Counted from the first letter of the stretch, positions 10,000 through 21,500 are shown. The stretch: 42,500 nt of DNA from Cristatella mucedo (GCA_009760855.2 WPIO01000088.1:1292501-1335000), one strand, 5' to 3'. Notes: generated by a model not told the origin, from the sequence alone. Numbers and translations are program-made.

Positions 10000-11238
10000 G
10001 GGCGATGTCCGCGTTTCCGCACTATCCGCTCATTAACAGAGCCGTTGGCAATGGGAACTAATTCGACCGGAAGCAGCGCACCGGAACTGGCGTGCTGGAC
10101 AATGCGCAGCTTTTTTCCCCTCCCCCGCGTGCGTCAGCTAGAGAGCAGAGTGCTAGTGTCGAAATTAAATCGTTGCGTTCATTTTTGGCTGTGCGCTCTA
10201 CTATCATTTTCAAAATTCAGTTCGCATTCTTCGGGTAGCTCGCGGTGGAGGGCAACATTGCGTACCTTGCGTGCAGACTGCATTGAGAAGGCAGGCTCAG
10301 GCCGCCGAAATCATACGCACGAAGCCAATAATAGCGAGCCTTGGGTACCCCGCTCGGGGTACGGCGCGCAGGGAGGAGAGAACGGATGGGAATGGCGGAT
10401 GGGGGGCGGGTTTCGTCCTTTCGCGCTTGGAATATCGTTATGGGCTAGAGTGAGCAGTTCGCTCGACGTGCGCTTTCGATCTAAATAAAGCCAACGCAGC
10501 TGTTGCCCGCTTCTACGGCCGTAGCCAGGATTCAGCCCGAGCTCGAGGTCAGAGGTCATGGGTCAAGGTCGGGGCAATACCTCTTTTCTAGAGGCAGCCA
10601 TTCATAGGTGGACATAGGGTCAAACCGTTTAGCCGAGACCATCCAGCTGGTCCCGACGGTTAAAGGTCGACACGCCGCCGCTGACCTACGTCCCATGAAC
10701 TCTGCCCATGTCCGCTTCAATTCCCAATTGGTCTCCCAAGAGAGGGCGAAAGGTTTTTCTCAAGCCCACCGACGTCAGAATTGCCAGAATGCTTGGCTAC
10801 GTAACTACGGGGTCAAAGAGCAAAGTTAGCAAAGCCGGAACAACCTTAACGTTTAACGCCCAGACCCAGACTAGCGTCTAGACCTGCACGATCAAGTGAT
10901 CAGAACTCTCCCACCTCCTCCTCGGAAACCGTACACGTATGGCTGGAATAAGCGAGCGTGCTCTCCTTATCCGGAGGTGCGTAAGTATAGCGAGTGAGTG
11001 TAGTGTATCGCGGTGAGCGCTCGTAATTTCGTGCTTCTTTGACGCCGGCTTATACATTTTATTCTGATAAAAACTCCATTATTTTCATCGTGTTTGATCC
11101 AAGACTAGAACTAGAGACCATTTAAAGCAGCTGCCGTCTAGCGATCTTCCCGGGATGCGAAAAGTGCTAAGTAAAAGTCTTCATTCAATAATACTTCACA
11201 AGCTCCCTAGTTCTGTCAAGACTAGACTAGTAATATTG
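10000..11238. other. No gene recognised; DR1-like site at 10546-10558
   Basis: AGGTCA-G-AGGTCA at 10546-10558 is a direct repeat with one spacer base, followed by GGGTCAAGGTC. A 73-codon open frame at 10608-10829 resembles nothing I know. No splice structure is supported. Confidence 0.3.
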
Positions 11239-11239
11239 G

Positions 11240-11312
11240 CAATATTAATATTAGGGCATTTATTTAGCGCCCTCGGAGAACTCAATCTCTCTACTGTTTG
11301 CTGTACCGGAAG
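11240..11312 (-). repeat. LINE 3' tail fragment
   Basis: AATATTAGGGCATTTATTTA then GCGCCCTCGGAGAACTCAAT and TCTCTAC, the antisense form of the LINE hairpin. About 70 bases only. Confidence 0.7.
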
Positions 11313-11319
11313 CGCCGCA

Positions 11320-12210
11320 GCTCGATAATGGCGGGCTAGCAAAAACCCGTCGATCGTCTACAGCGAAGTCGACGAACAATATGGCGGCCACACTGCTGGT
11401 TTCTAGATCCAAGAAAGTCGGCGACTACGCGCCTCCCGTGCTAAAGCAACCGCTATGACTTTCAGTCGATCGACAGCGGATGACGAAAGCTAACTGCTTG
11501 CTCTGTAGCTTCCGCCGCCGCCGCCGCCGCTTGGTGCCATATTGGCGCTAGAGAAACTGGGCGCGAGCGAGATTAGCAGCAGCAGCAGCAGCAGCCGCCG
11601 CCGCCGCCGACCCTAAGCTCTCCATCTAAAGGGCGGAAAATTAGCGGCGCCGCTTCTCCGCTCGACCACTTTCGGCGAGTGGTCTGCGCTCTGTTCGAGC
11701 AGCTCATTGCTGCCGCTATTTCACGACTGAATATAGCTAATGTATAATTTTATTAATTTATTTTATTTTAATTAATTTGTTTAATATATTTAATTGATTT
11801 GACGAAGGAATCTGTTGAATTTCCACGGAATTTCACTAGTGCGACGGATTCTTCGTTCCTCGTGGCTCCTGCTTTCAGCCTGCTTGCCGCCGCCGCCGCT
11901 GCTTTTGCCGCCCGAATCGGGCGCATGAGCTACCCGGCCACGTCGCTCGCACTGATGGCTCTGTAATTTTCACTTCCGCACGTTCCCGCTGCGAGCGAGA
12001 GCGGAGCTTCCGGTTAGGCGCCATCGAAAGCTCCGCAGATTAGCGTCTTTGTCCACTTTGTCTCAGTGACTTCGTCGGGTTAGACAGACGAAGGACAAGC
12101 AGGACGAAGGACGCAGCGACGCAGGCGCGCATGGAGCATGCAGGCGCGGAGCATGGAGCATGGAGGCGATGCAGGCGCGCATGCAGCACGCAGGCGCGCA
12201 GCACGTACTG
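11320..12210. promoter_or_regulatory. CpG-rich block with ATGGCGGC motifs and GC-rich triplet repeats
   Basis: CAATATGGCGGCC at 11390 (YY1-like AATATGGCGGC) and a 25-codon frame from that ATG (MAATLLVSRSKK ...) lie in CpG-rich sequence. (GCC)n and (AGC)n runs occur at 11514-11530, 11575-11610 and 11888-11905. An AT-rich gap (11735-11810) splits the block. 12111-12205 is a degenerate GCAGGCGCGCATGGAGCAT repeat. It could be a promoter; no gene can be attached. Confidence 0.3.
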
Positions 12211-12654
12211 AGCGCGCGCGCGAACGCATACCTTGAGCATACTGATATTGGTCCTGCGGAAGAATTTAATTTGGCAGAAAAGAATTGGTGAGGTTATTTT
12301 GATTTTGCACGTCTGACTTTAACAGGCCACATTAGACGGCAGCCGTGAACGTACCGATCGCAATCGTAAGCGATTGATAAAGGACGAAGACGAGGTCTTG
12401 TCGTCTTCCGGGTGACTAATTCCGGATGGATAAACTCAAAGAAGAAAGCGAGCGAGCGAGAGCCGGCGTCGAACGCTACGTCGCTCGCGAGAACGCTTCG
12501 ATCACTGGATCAGCCTCTGGATCAGCCGAAGCGATGAAGCCTCTGGAGCGGGCTTCATCGCTTCGGAGCTTCATCCCTTCTGAACCCTTCTGAACATCCT
12601 TCGCGCTGGCAGAATCTAACGTCTTGCACTAGAGAAAGCATCACTGGACGAAGG

Positions 12655-13590
12655 AAACTTGAGGAGCGACTGTCGCTCAGTCTCCCTTCTATCGTTATCG
12701 CATCAAAGACGCTGGCAGACGAGTCGTGGCGGACCGGCTGAGCTCGTATGTTGACACATCAAGCCTTGCTGGTAAGTTACAGTCTAGTCCTAGAGCTAAT
12801 CGCTCCATGGAGTCGGCATTGCTTCGGGTATATGACGACCTACTTAACAACGATGCTGATACTTAGGTAGAACAGCTCTGCTTGTTGTGCTCGATCTGTC
12901 GGCAGCTGTTGATACTATCAATCACCGAGTCCTTTTTGAGAGTCTCTCACCTCGCCTGGGCATCGCTGGCACTGCTCTACAATGGTTCAGGTCCTCTCTC
13001 AGTGGGAGACTCCAGAGTATTGACGTAAATGGACAAAGATCGTCCGAGGAATCTCTTAATTATGGAGTCCCTCAGGGCTATTTACTTGGTCGTGTTCTTT
13101 TCAAGGTTTATACTCTTCCTCTTGCCGACGTGACTGCCAAGCACAATCTAGGCTTTCACTTTTATATGGATGACACCCAGTTGTACCTCTGCTTTGATTC
13201 CTCATAGCCCTCCAGCCCGTCAAATTCTCTCAACTCAATTGCGGCATGTATTGATGACATCCGCGCATGGATAGCAGCAAGCTTTCTTAAATTGAATGAT
13301 GATAAAACCAACTTACCAGTTATGGGCAAACCCAGAGGAATTCAGAAATTGGAAAGGTTAATGCTAAAAATCGGCTCTGCCTGCATATCTCCTGTTGAAT
13401 CAGCTCGAAATCTAGGTGTCATGTTCCAAAGTGACCTTTTCATTAGACGACCACATCGGCTCCACCGTCAAGCCTGCCTACTTTCGGCTACACATTGCTA
13501 AGTGATCGGCCCACATCTAAATTGGTCCATGCATTTGTGACATCCCGCCTTGACTTTTGTAACTCACTGCTGCTGGTCTGGAAGGGCTAC
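12655..13590 (+). pseudogene. CR1/L2-like LINE, reverse transcriptase part, broken
   Basis: Reads LDLSAAVDTINHRVL (12889 on), IAGTALQWFRSSLSGR, YGVPQG, then FHFYMDDTQLYL with YMDD at 13163-13174 in place of YADD. After a stop at 13205 the thumb continues as LKLNDDKTNLPVMGKP, GSACISPVESARNLGVMFQS. A frameshift near 13440 and a small deletion near 13500 follow. It is 3' truncated at about 13590 and lacks the hairpin tail. Confidence 0.87.
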
Positions 13591-13599
13591 GAATTACGA

Positions 13600-14720
13600 A
13601 TTATCGTCCACAGAACGCCAAGAGACAGCTTTAAGGTCACGAGATTACAGCTACGCCGTGCGGCGAAGTGCGGCCCCGACTACTATTAGCGCTACGGTCT
13701 TTAACTGAGTTAAGAATTACTCAACCGATGGCGAGCGCCGATGGCGGCGCCGGAAGGATGCGGCGGCGAAGATGCTCTCTCTTCTGCTCGGAGGCCTCCT
13801 GAGCAAGCGATGCGTTCGCTAAGCGGGCTTTCGTCCGGATACCAGCCGCGCTCTAGAGCCAGCCACACTTCCGGGCCTCGTTCATAGATCGCGACTGCAC
13901 GTGTCCAACTGAATAAGCTACTGATTCTTTGCTATCGCCAAACATTTCTCGTTCGCTCCCATCTTTAATTGCTGGCCATATTTAGTTGCGGACGCGTTTG
14001 CTCTGCTGCTGCTCACGCGCTCGTTCGGCCCAGGGGTCGAGCGCTCGCCTTCAGTGACCTCTGAGGTCGCCGAGGTCGTCAGAGGTCGCGGGCTCGGGCT
14101 CTGCGGCGTAAGCGTAGCGTCCGGACAGACACTCAGCTCTCTCTCGGAGCGAATGAGTTTCACTTATCTATTCGGCTTGCTTCCTTGGTCAGCGGGCGTT
14201 GCAACGCTTACGATAGCGTCGCGCAACTTCCGTCACTTGTCGGCCACGAATCCCGCCGAGCGGCGGCGGCGGAGCGCGCGCTCGCTCGGCGAATGTGGCG
14301 ACCGCGCGCGCTCCGCGCGGAGACGCGCGCGGAGGACGCGCGGAGGTTGGACGTACGGACGCGGAGGGTGCACGCGCGCTCCAAAAACCGGACGGACGGA
14401 TGCGCGCCGGAAAAAGTCGCGCCGCGCCTCGAAAGCGGGCAGGTGAGCCAGCGAGTGGCAGAGGTTGCGATAAATGGCCTCCCCCCCCCCCCCGCCGCCG
14501 TCGGGTCGGCGTGGGTAGCAACAGCTTGCCGTCAGAGCGCCGCCGCCTCGCTCCGGATCGCCACCGCCATCGTCCGCGCGACCAGATAAGGACGAGTCGT
14601 CGGGTGAGTCAGTGAGTACAGCACTTTGCGCGCTCGCAGCCGTTCGGGTAGCCGCCGCCGCCGCCGAGCGGCGCGCGCCGCTCGGTCTCCGGCTCCGCGT
14701 CCTGCTTCCCGCCTCCGCGT
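13600..14720. other. CpG-rich stretch, no gene supported
   Basis: Very CpG-rich from about 13730. GAGGTCGCGGGCTCGGGCTC at 14090 resembles the B-box part of SINE B. A run of 16 C lies near 14480-14495. Open frames on both strands are arginine/alanine-rich and look compositional. Confidence 0.35.
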
Positions 14721-14724
14721 CCTG

Positions 14725-14771
14725 CTTCCTGCGCCGCGTCCTGCCCGCCGGGCAGGACGCGGCGCAGGAAG
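14725..14771. repeat. 23-bp perfect GC-rich palindrome
   Basis: Left arm 14725-14747, single central C, right arm 14749-14771. The arm begins CTTCCTGCGCCGCG and has no mismatch. Confidence 0.95.
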
Positions 14772-14987
14772 ATGAAGTGGAGTGAGACTCAGGGCGCGCA
14801 CTTGAAGTGGGTCAGCGGGGCGGGGCTAGAACGAGGCAGCTCGCACCTCTTATCGGCGGCGGCCGCGACGCTCGGAGCTGCGCTGCTAATTTTGCTCTTT
14901 GACCCCGCGGCGGAGCTGCGCTGCTTTCGCGACCTTTCTGCAAGTGGCTAATGCGACGTCGCTGCAGACGACGCTCTGCGTCCCCTC

Positions 14988-15085
14988 GAGAGAGAGAGAG
15001 AGAGAGAGAGATGTCCCTCTGCAACGAGCGGCGGCAGAGCGAGGTAAGTTTAAGTAAGTTTTCCGGCAGGCGGAGGTAAGTTTAA
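14988..15085 (+). promoter_or_regulatory. Candidate promoter/first exon: (GA)n, ATG, then tandem GTAAGT donors
   Basis: A GA tract ends at 15010. ATG at 15011 opens an 11-codon frame MSLCNERRQSE that stops at a consensus donor GAG/GTAAGT (15044). A second copy, GAG/GTAAGT, occurs at 15076. The position at the edge of a CpG-rich block fits a first exon, but no downstream exon was recognised. Confidence 0.15.
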
Positions 15086-15279
15086 AATGGAGGAGTCGAT
15101 GAATGCATTTTTGCACGCTGCTACTGCTCACCTCGTCTAGCGGAAACTGGGGAAAACGTGCACCACTGACTCGCTTGGCGGCTCTCAGGTGGGTGCTGAA
15201 ACAATGGCGTGCGTTCAAAACAAGTTTCTGACAGCACGATCAGAACGCGGCGAAGCAAGAATTTCCGGATGCGCCAGGC

Positions 15280-15281
<2 letters not shown>

Positions 15282-15312
<31 letters not shown>
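15282..15312. repeat. (CT)n microsatellite
   Basis: Uninterrupted CT tract of about 31 bases. Confidence 0.95.
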
Positions 15313-15313
<1 letters not shown>

Positions 15314-16306
15314 AGAAAAGCTCTCCTCAGCCAATATGCCGGGCCTTCGAGTTAAGGAACAAGTTCAAGGTTTGAGACTTCTTGAATTGTGCATACGCAG
15401 ACGTAGGGCCAGACCAGATTCGAGACTATGCAAGAAATAGGCATCGTTGGTATCGTGAGAAACCAGTCAACTGCATTTCCCGATGAAAAAAGGGCTGCAG
15501 ATTTGGATAAAAACTCCTCATTATATAAGTCTTGGCGAATGAATGAGAGTATATAATAAAATGCATTGTATAATACAATGATAAAATATAAATAAAAAAT
15601 AAATAAGTAAAACATAAATAAAATGCTTTATATGGCGCTGTCTTGGCTTTGACAACTGCGATGCCAATACCGTGGTAATCTGCACCGGTTAAAAAGTTTT
15701 CATTGACACTGTGAGAAATAATTTAGTACATGCATTTCGCTGAAAGTGAGTACAGACCTAAGAAATAATTTCTAAGAATAGTGCAACTCTTTGTTCATCA
15801 GCAAATGCTGTTGGCTGGTTTTTGGCTTTCCATCGATGCGTCGATTTCTTGCTTCTGTTTGAACCACGCCAAGCCTGCATGGTTGTGCATTATCAAAATA
15901 GCAAGCATTCGAAAAAATGCCCAACACGGTTGTTGAGATGCGCTTTGTAGTGAGGTTACTTGATGCATCTAGTAAGTTTCACTTTCCAGTGCTCCCAACG
16001 GTACTAGAAAATGATATCCTTCATGAATGCACCTATTTCGGAAGCCAGAAAAATTATCTCAGACAGTGCAAAAACAGTGTCATTTTCTTCGCCCGGTAAT
16101 ATAACCAAGGTTGTACCATACACGAACTGTTGCAAATATTTGCTAGTCCATGCCAATCCTATGCTCTGGTGAGATTTTGTTGGCCTGAAGTTAACGAAAC
16201 ACTGAAATATCCAAGGTTAAGTCTTGAGCCCAGGGGTTCGTGAGTTTTACGGGCCAGCATTGTGTATATAACTAATTCACACGCAGGCACGTACCCTCGC
16301 GTGTAT
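15313..16306. other. AT-rich unannotated stretch
   Basis: 15530-15630 is AT-rich low complexity. A 60-codon frame at 15917-16099 resembles no family I know. No splice structure is supported. Confidence 0.35.
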
Positions 16307-16307
16307 G

Positions 16308-16373
<66 letters not shown>

Positions 16374-16462
16374 ACAGAGAGAAAGAGAGAGTGGGAGAGA
16401 GAAAGAGAGCGAGAGAGAGAGGGAGAGAAAGAGAGAGAGGTAGAGAGAAGGAGAGAAAAAGA

Positions 16463-16518
<56 letters not shown>

Positions 16519-16588
16519 GAGAGAGTGAGTGAGAGAGACAAAGAGAAAGAGAAGAGAGGGAGAGAGAGAGAAAGAGAGAGACAGAGCT
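16307..16588. repeat. (TA)n followed by (GA)n microsatellite
   Basis: TA repeat 16307-16333, then GA with GGGA, GAAA and GTGA interruptions to 16588. Confidence 0.96.
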
Positions 16589-16772
16589 CCCTACCCCTGA
16601 TTAAAGATCCAGGGACTTGCAAGTAAGTGCAGCGGCCGCAGCAGAACGAGACATGTGCATCCGCTAGCAGACGAATAGCCGAGAAGCGGCCACGGGTGCA
16701 CCAGTAGACCCCTCTGCCCCCGGTTCGTCATTCCCTCGTTGTCAGTAGCAGGAGGACGAGCTCACTGAGCCT

Positions 16773-17165
16773 TTGCCGGGCCGCTCGAACGGTCCTTCCA
16801 GCTTCCTACTATTAGCTGCCCTGACAAAGTCAATGGTCAATCTCTCCTTAAATAAATTTTGCGGGTTATTAGATTTGCCTGAGCCTCTCCCACTTGAAGG
16901 TTTCGCAAAGTTCGTGCAAGATGCAGTGCATGTAGTGAAAGGAGCGATGGAGGAGTCAAGTGTGAAAGGTCAACGGTGAAAGCTGTGAGTGAGGATATAA
17001 AGCGTGTGAACCCAACTCATGTAAACTCAACAGTTGGCCTAGACAGCAGTTGGAGGACCCGTGGCTATGCATGCCATCAAGGGATTGCCACTGGAACTTC
17101 ACTCACCACTGGGCGTGTGTTTGATGTATAACTTATGACCAGGCATTGCAGACGTTGTGATGAGG
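16773..17165 (+). pseudogene. Mutator-like transposase fragment, decayed
   Basis: LNKFCGLLDLPEPLP (about 16850-16900) and, further on, DSSWRTRGYACHQGIATGT then GRVFDV, a stop codon, LMTRHCRRC (17042-17160) match the pattern of Mutator-like transposases common in invertebrates: FCG(L/I)xDxPxP, then DGTWxxRGxxSxxGxxTxIS, then GKVLDxxVLSKxCxxC. The stop interrupts the frame between the two halves of the second motif and the first catalytic-type D is followed by SSW, not GTW. No terminal repeats were identified. Confidence 0.6.
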
Positions 17166-17174
17166 GTGCAGGAC

Positions 17175-17425
17175 TGCTCCCATGTAAAATTAATGTACTT
17201 GGGAAGAGTGGTGTCATGGAGAGTGCAGGTGCGCTACTATGTATCTACCAGCGATCTGTACTGTGTGCTGAAAAACAGCCCAGCACCATCGTCCAACCAC
17301 TTCTGACCTTAGCGGTCTTCTGAAGGCAATCATCACTGTGTGCTTCATTAATGTACCCCTTCCCATATGCTCTTCTACCAGTAATATACAAATAGTGAAC
17401 TTTGGCTCATCAGTCCACAACACCT
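17175..17425 (-). pseudogene. Tc1/mariner-like transposase fragment, decayed
   Basis: On the minus strand VLWTDEPKFT (17423-17394) corresponds to the VLWSDESKF block of Tc1-type transposases, which carries the second catalytic aspartate. After a frameshift, MVLGCFSA (about 17290-17262) corresponds to MVWGCFS. Spacing between the blocks is as expected. The fragment abuts the Mutator-like relic on the other strand. Confidence 0.65.
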
Positions 17426-18376
17426 GCAGGGTACTTAAACTACTTAGGTGATGGAGATTCGAAAGGTTACTTTACAGTTAAAAATGCTAATGCAAATGGG
17501 TAACTAGAAGCTAACAAGCTAAAGTGTATAGGGCATGTTTCCAAGAGGCAGATAGTTGCTGGATCTAACAGCACCGTAGCTGCTGCTAGCAATCGCACCG
17601 TGTTGATCATGTGCCTGTCTGCCACCGTGGACTGTCTTCATTGAAGAAATGCCTTCTTTTTCAAGGCAACTGTCTGTTCATTCCACAGCTTGGGCTGCTA
17701 ATACGTGCCGGCTTGGTACCTAATTGATCGTCGATTGTCTCCTGGTCGTTGGTTGTCTTTGCAATCGCCTAAACTTAACTAAACAAGCGTTAACTTAAAC
17801 TTAACTAAACTGGCACTAAACTAAACTAGCAAGCACAGAGCACAGAATCGCCGCACGCCAGAATGATTCCAACGAAGATAGTCGGTCAGCGTGTCGATCC
17901 CAGCATGCAGCTGCTGAAACTGAACTAAAGAATAGGCCGGACAGCAATCGGGCTAAGCTAAGCTGCGAAGCTGGCGAAATCAAAGGCTTGCAGGCGTCGC
18001 AGCTCGGCACAAACGGCATGGCCAGCTGCTCTCGCAGCGAGGACGTCGGGACGCGTGCTCGAGAGCTGCACGAGACGCACTCTGCCAAAGTCCCCTTCTA
18101 TTTCACTGATTTGGAAAGCGTTCGAGCGCGAGACCTCGGCTGCTCGGCCTCAAGTCCAAATAGAGGAAAAAACCTGTGGACTATCACCGCCGTTGCCAGA
18201 AGCGAGGCTGGCCGTGAGTGCCCCTGGCTGCAAGCTGCCCGGGGCTCCGCGGCCGCAGCCCTTGAGAGGGGGGTCTCGCTCTGCTCAGTCCATGCGCGAG
18301 CTGCAGTTTGTGAGAGCGGCCGAACTGCAGCCACCACCGCCTTTGTGGCGGTGGCAGGAGCGTATCGGGAGCTGGC
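17426..18376. other. GCHFR downstream region; no other gene seen
   Basis: Contains AACTTAACTAAAC repeats at 17770-17850. Open frames overlapping the GCHFR end on both strands have no recognisable product; those next to 18377 are probably 3' UTR. No clear AATAAA was found for GCHFR. Confidence 0.35.
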
Positions 18377-18512
18377 TCAATCCTCCCTCAGCGGCTTGTA
18401 CAGAGTCCAGGCGCAAGTCTGACCGATGCCGGCCATGGCGACCAGGGAGTAGCCGAGCTTGTCCAGCCGGTCGAGCACCACTCGCGGACATTCGCTGCAC
18501 ACGTACTCAAAG
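18377..18512 (-). CDS. GCHFR: GCHFR exon 3 and stop
   Basis: One base completing a histidine codon, then 44 codons and TGA: FEYVCSECPRVVLDRLDKLG, then YSLVAMAGIGQTCAWTLYK. Acceptor TTTCCAG after a pyrimidine-rich stretch. The vertebrate counterpart is PPRIVLDKLERRG and MTGVGQTLVWCLHK. Confidence 0.94.
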
Positions 18513-21500
18513 CTGGAAACGAAAAGGGAAACTGGGGGAAAACTCCCGGCTCCTGGCCGCCAGTCGGTGCACACGATCTGGCCACGCCGTGCCTGGGATC
18601 GCCGATGCGCGACGCACGCAAAGCGCAAGGAATCCGATTGGCTGAGCCTCGGCGAGGCCAATGCACCGTCTCGTTGCTGCCATGCAGGCAGGACGCCCAA
18701 AGCAGAAGACGATCGAAAAAGCCAGCAAGAAGGAGCAGCAGAGGGCGCAGCACTTCGGCATCTCGGAAGGGCCGAGGATGGAGCTCAGGAGACCTGACCT
18801 CCTCAGAGAGTCTCTGCTGCGTGGTGGGTGGGTGGGTGGGTGGGTGGGTGGCATGCTGTCACAAACTGGCATACACCGTGTTGATGTCACCTGACAGCAT
18901 GACTGCTGCCAGGATTTATTGGCAGTTTGACAACTATAAACATCGAGGGAGCTGCTTCTTACCCATGAATATCGAGACCTGCACGTGTCTTAGGCTGCGA
19001 TGCCGTTTGTCCTTGCATGCGCAGTGCCATGTCCATGATCAGTTCGGTTGCTCTCAGATGTACTAGGATAGTCGGTTGCCTCAAATAAATCCTAGCTGAT
19101 TAAACAGCCTCTTTTTGTATAGCGACAGGAGAGCCTTTTAGGGCTATTACCGCCGCTTGCAGTGACGATAAAGAATCGCCCACCGCAGGAATCGAACTCA
19201 CGACCTCGGGACTGAGGTCGTGAAAGCAACCGCCTTACCTAGTGCATGCCAGCACGGCTCACCACGCCTGTGCTATACAGATGTGCCAGACGGTTATCAG
19301 CTGAGGTTGAACGGAGCCAATCGCTAACACTTGATCTGGTGCGTGGCCTTTACACTGAGGAGTATAGTCGAGTGTCAACTCCACAGATTGCGTTCTCTCG
19401 TACCATCGCGAATGCCAGCCTGCATTGATGCAGCTTCTGCGGGCCTGCCCAGGCTTGCCCGGGTGAGAGATCCGGAGCAAACCAGTTCCACAGCCAGCAT
19501 CGGGCTTCAGGAGGTCAAAAGATCAGACGACTGACTGAGATGTCTAGCTCCAAGCTACTTTCTTAGTTGTTTCACGGCAGCTACGCACGTCTGCAGCAGC
19601 AGTCGGTGATCACGTGACAAAGACACGTGACCGTGCCTGGGCAAGGTGCTCCATCTCGGCCACCACCCGGAGTTGCCGAGCGAGTTTGGGCAGTTCGAAC
19701 CTGAACATTAGACGAGCGAAAGAAACACGTGGGCAAATACGGTGGGCAAACGAGAGTCGACATCGGCCTTCCAGTGCCGTATGCCTTCTGGTGCCGATGG
19801 CACAAGCAGGCTACACGACTACACACATACTACATACATACATACATTCATACATACATACATTCATACATATTACACGGCTACGCGACAGCATGGCTAT
19901 ACGACTCGATCGTAGCATGCGTGGCACCATGTCGAGCAAGGCTGACGAGACGAAGCGGCCCTTCCCTGCGACAACGACTTCCCTGAGGTCTCGCTCGTCG
20001 GGGCCGACCGACGACCCGACGGCATCGTGTGACAAGAGGGCAAGGCTGCCTTTTGCCTACTCCTCGTAGGTCTCTGCTGCTACGGCAAAGCCAACCCGGC
20101 CCCCGCCTGCCCGGTCGTTCTGGGCAGCAGCAGCATCGCTGTGAGCGCTCGGCCATCGAAGTTTTGCCAAGGCTGAGCGTGCCTTGCTCAGATCGAGGCG
20201 TCAGGCTGAGAGCACGTGCTTGACAAGAATCTGCCTAGTGCTTCAAAGCCTTGCCGACGCGCACAGCAAACACGGTCGTCGGCTGCTCGAGCGCTCGGTG
20301 CGCTTTGCCGTGGTTTGCTGCGCAGCAATGTCGGCTGCTCAACCTAGCAGCTAGGCAACCACAGCGAAGACCAAAACTCCGCCAGGTTCAACCCAAGCTG
20401 ACGTCACCACTGCAATTGGCCACATTAAGGTATGCACATGTTTCCGAGTCAATCAAAAAGGGAGGGGGTGGACACAGCCAGCCCCCCCCACAGCTGGGGC
20501 AGAACATCTTTGCACCGACAATCTTGCACGGGCATACATACGGTGGCTGCTGCTGCTAGGGTAAAGGAGCACCGACAATCTCGCACGGGCATACATACAG
20601 TGGCTGCTGCTGCTAGGGTAAAGGAGAAACACCGTCACAAACCAAGAAAAACTTGGCAACTCGTTGAATATTAACGTTACGTTTCACGCACACTACGCTG
20701 GGAAGATACGTCGGCAATATGATGGCAGCAATCCACTTTTCATCTCCAAAGATTTTGGGTGGAATTATGCAATTCTTAACTTGGGTGCAATTATATATTT
20801 TCGTCTGTAGCTCCACATAGACTATGTGGGTGTTAGGCAGAAGAGTTGTGTATAGCGCACTCACAGCCTAAGCGACTTTCGGTACGCATTTGGTAGCCAA
20901 CAGACTTCGTCTCATGCAACAAAGAGAAAGTGGGATGCATAGCAGAGTCAGGAGAGCAGTTGAGGTAGTGAGTAGCATGGAAGTAGCAGCTCAGGACGGC
21001 TGGAAGGGATGTGCCATTGTCAGCAGCAGGAGAGTAGCTGTCGTTGCATAAAAAATTATCTAGTCTGCCACGGGAAGTGAGTGCACGGCGACCACGTCTG
21101 TGAAAAGCAGACGCAGCTGATGACGAGGTTTCTAAGTGCTTCCTCCGGAAGTGCACTTCCGGCGGTCTTGAGTGCCCAAGAGGCCATCGAGCAGCCAAGC
21201 AAAAGTGGTGACAGCAGCAGCAGCAGACTCTCACTGACAGACGAGCCCCGCTATTGCAAAAACAAACTCGCCTCCCACGAGTGGCCAGAAGGGTGTGGCA
21301 ATATGGCCACACAGCGGCCCTCGGATCTCGCCTCCCAACAACTGATGCTCACTCATCCGGCATCGGAGCAGTGCTGTCACGTGACTTTCTGGGGCCCTAG
21401 CTGAGCCAGGCTGCTTGAATGCTGGACGGCAAGCTGGCAATAGGATACGCTGCAAGAAGCTATACACGGACGACTCCGTCCGAGCGAAAATTCCTGGCAA

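Noticed and set aside
10608-10829. Possible ribosomal RNA or coding fragment
   Set aside because: I compared it from memory with 28S rRNA and found no real match; the 73-codon frame is unlike any known family.
13918-14801. Arg/Ala-rich frames in the CpG-rich block on both strands
   Set aside because: Codon content follows base composition and no frame has family similarity or splice support.
18055-18645. 196-codon plus-strand frame over GCHFR exon 3
   Set aside because: Antisense shadow of the exon in GC-rich sequence; no recognisable domain.
19614-19700. Minus-strand exon-like stretch FELPKLARQLRVVAEMEHLA after a TTCAG
   Set aside because: It lies in GCHFR intron 2, its phase does not fit GCHFR, and the family has no such segment. 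No partner exon found.
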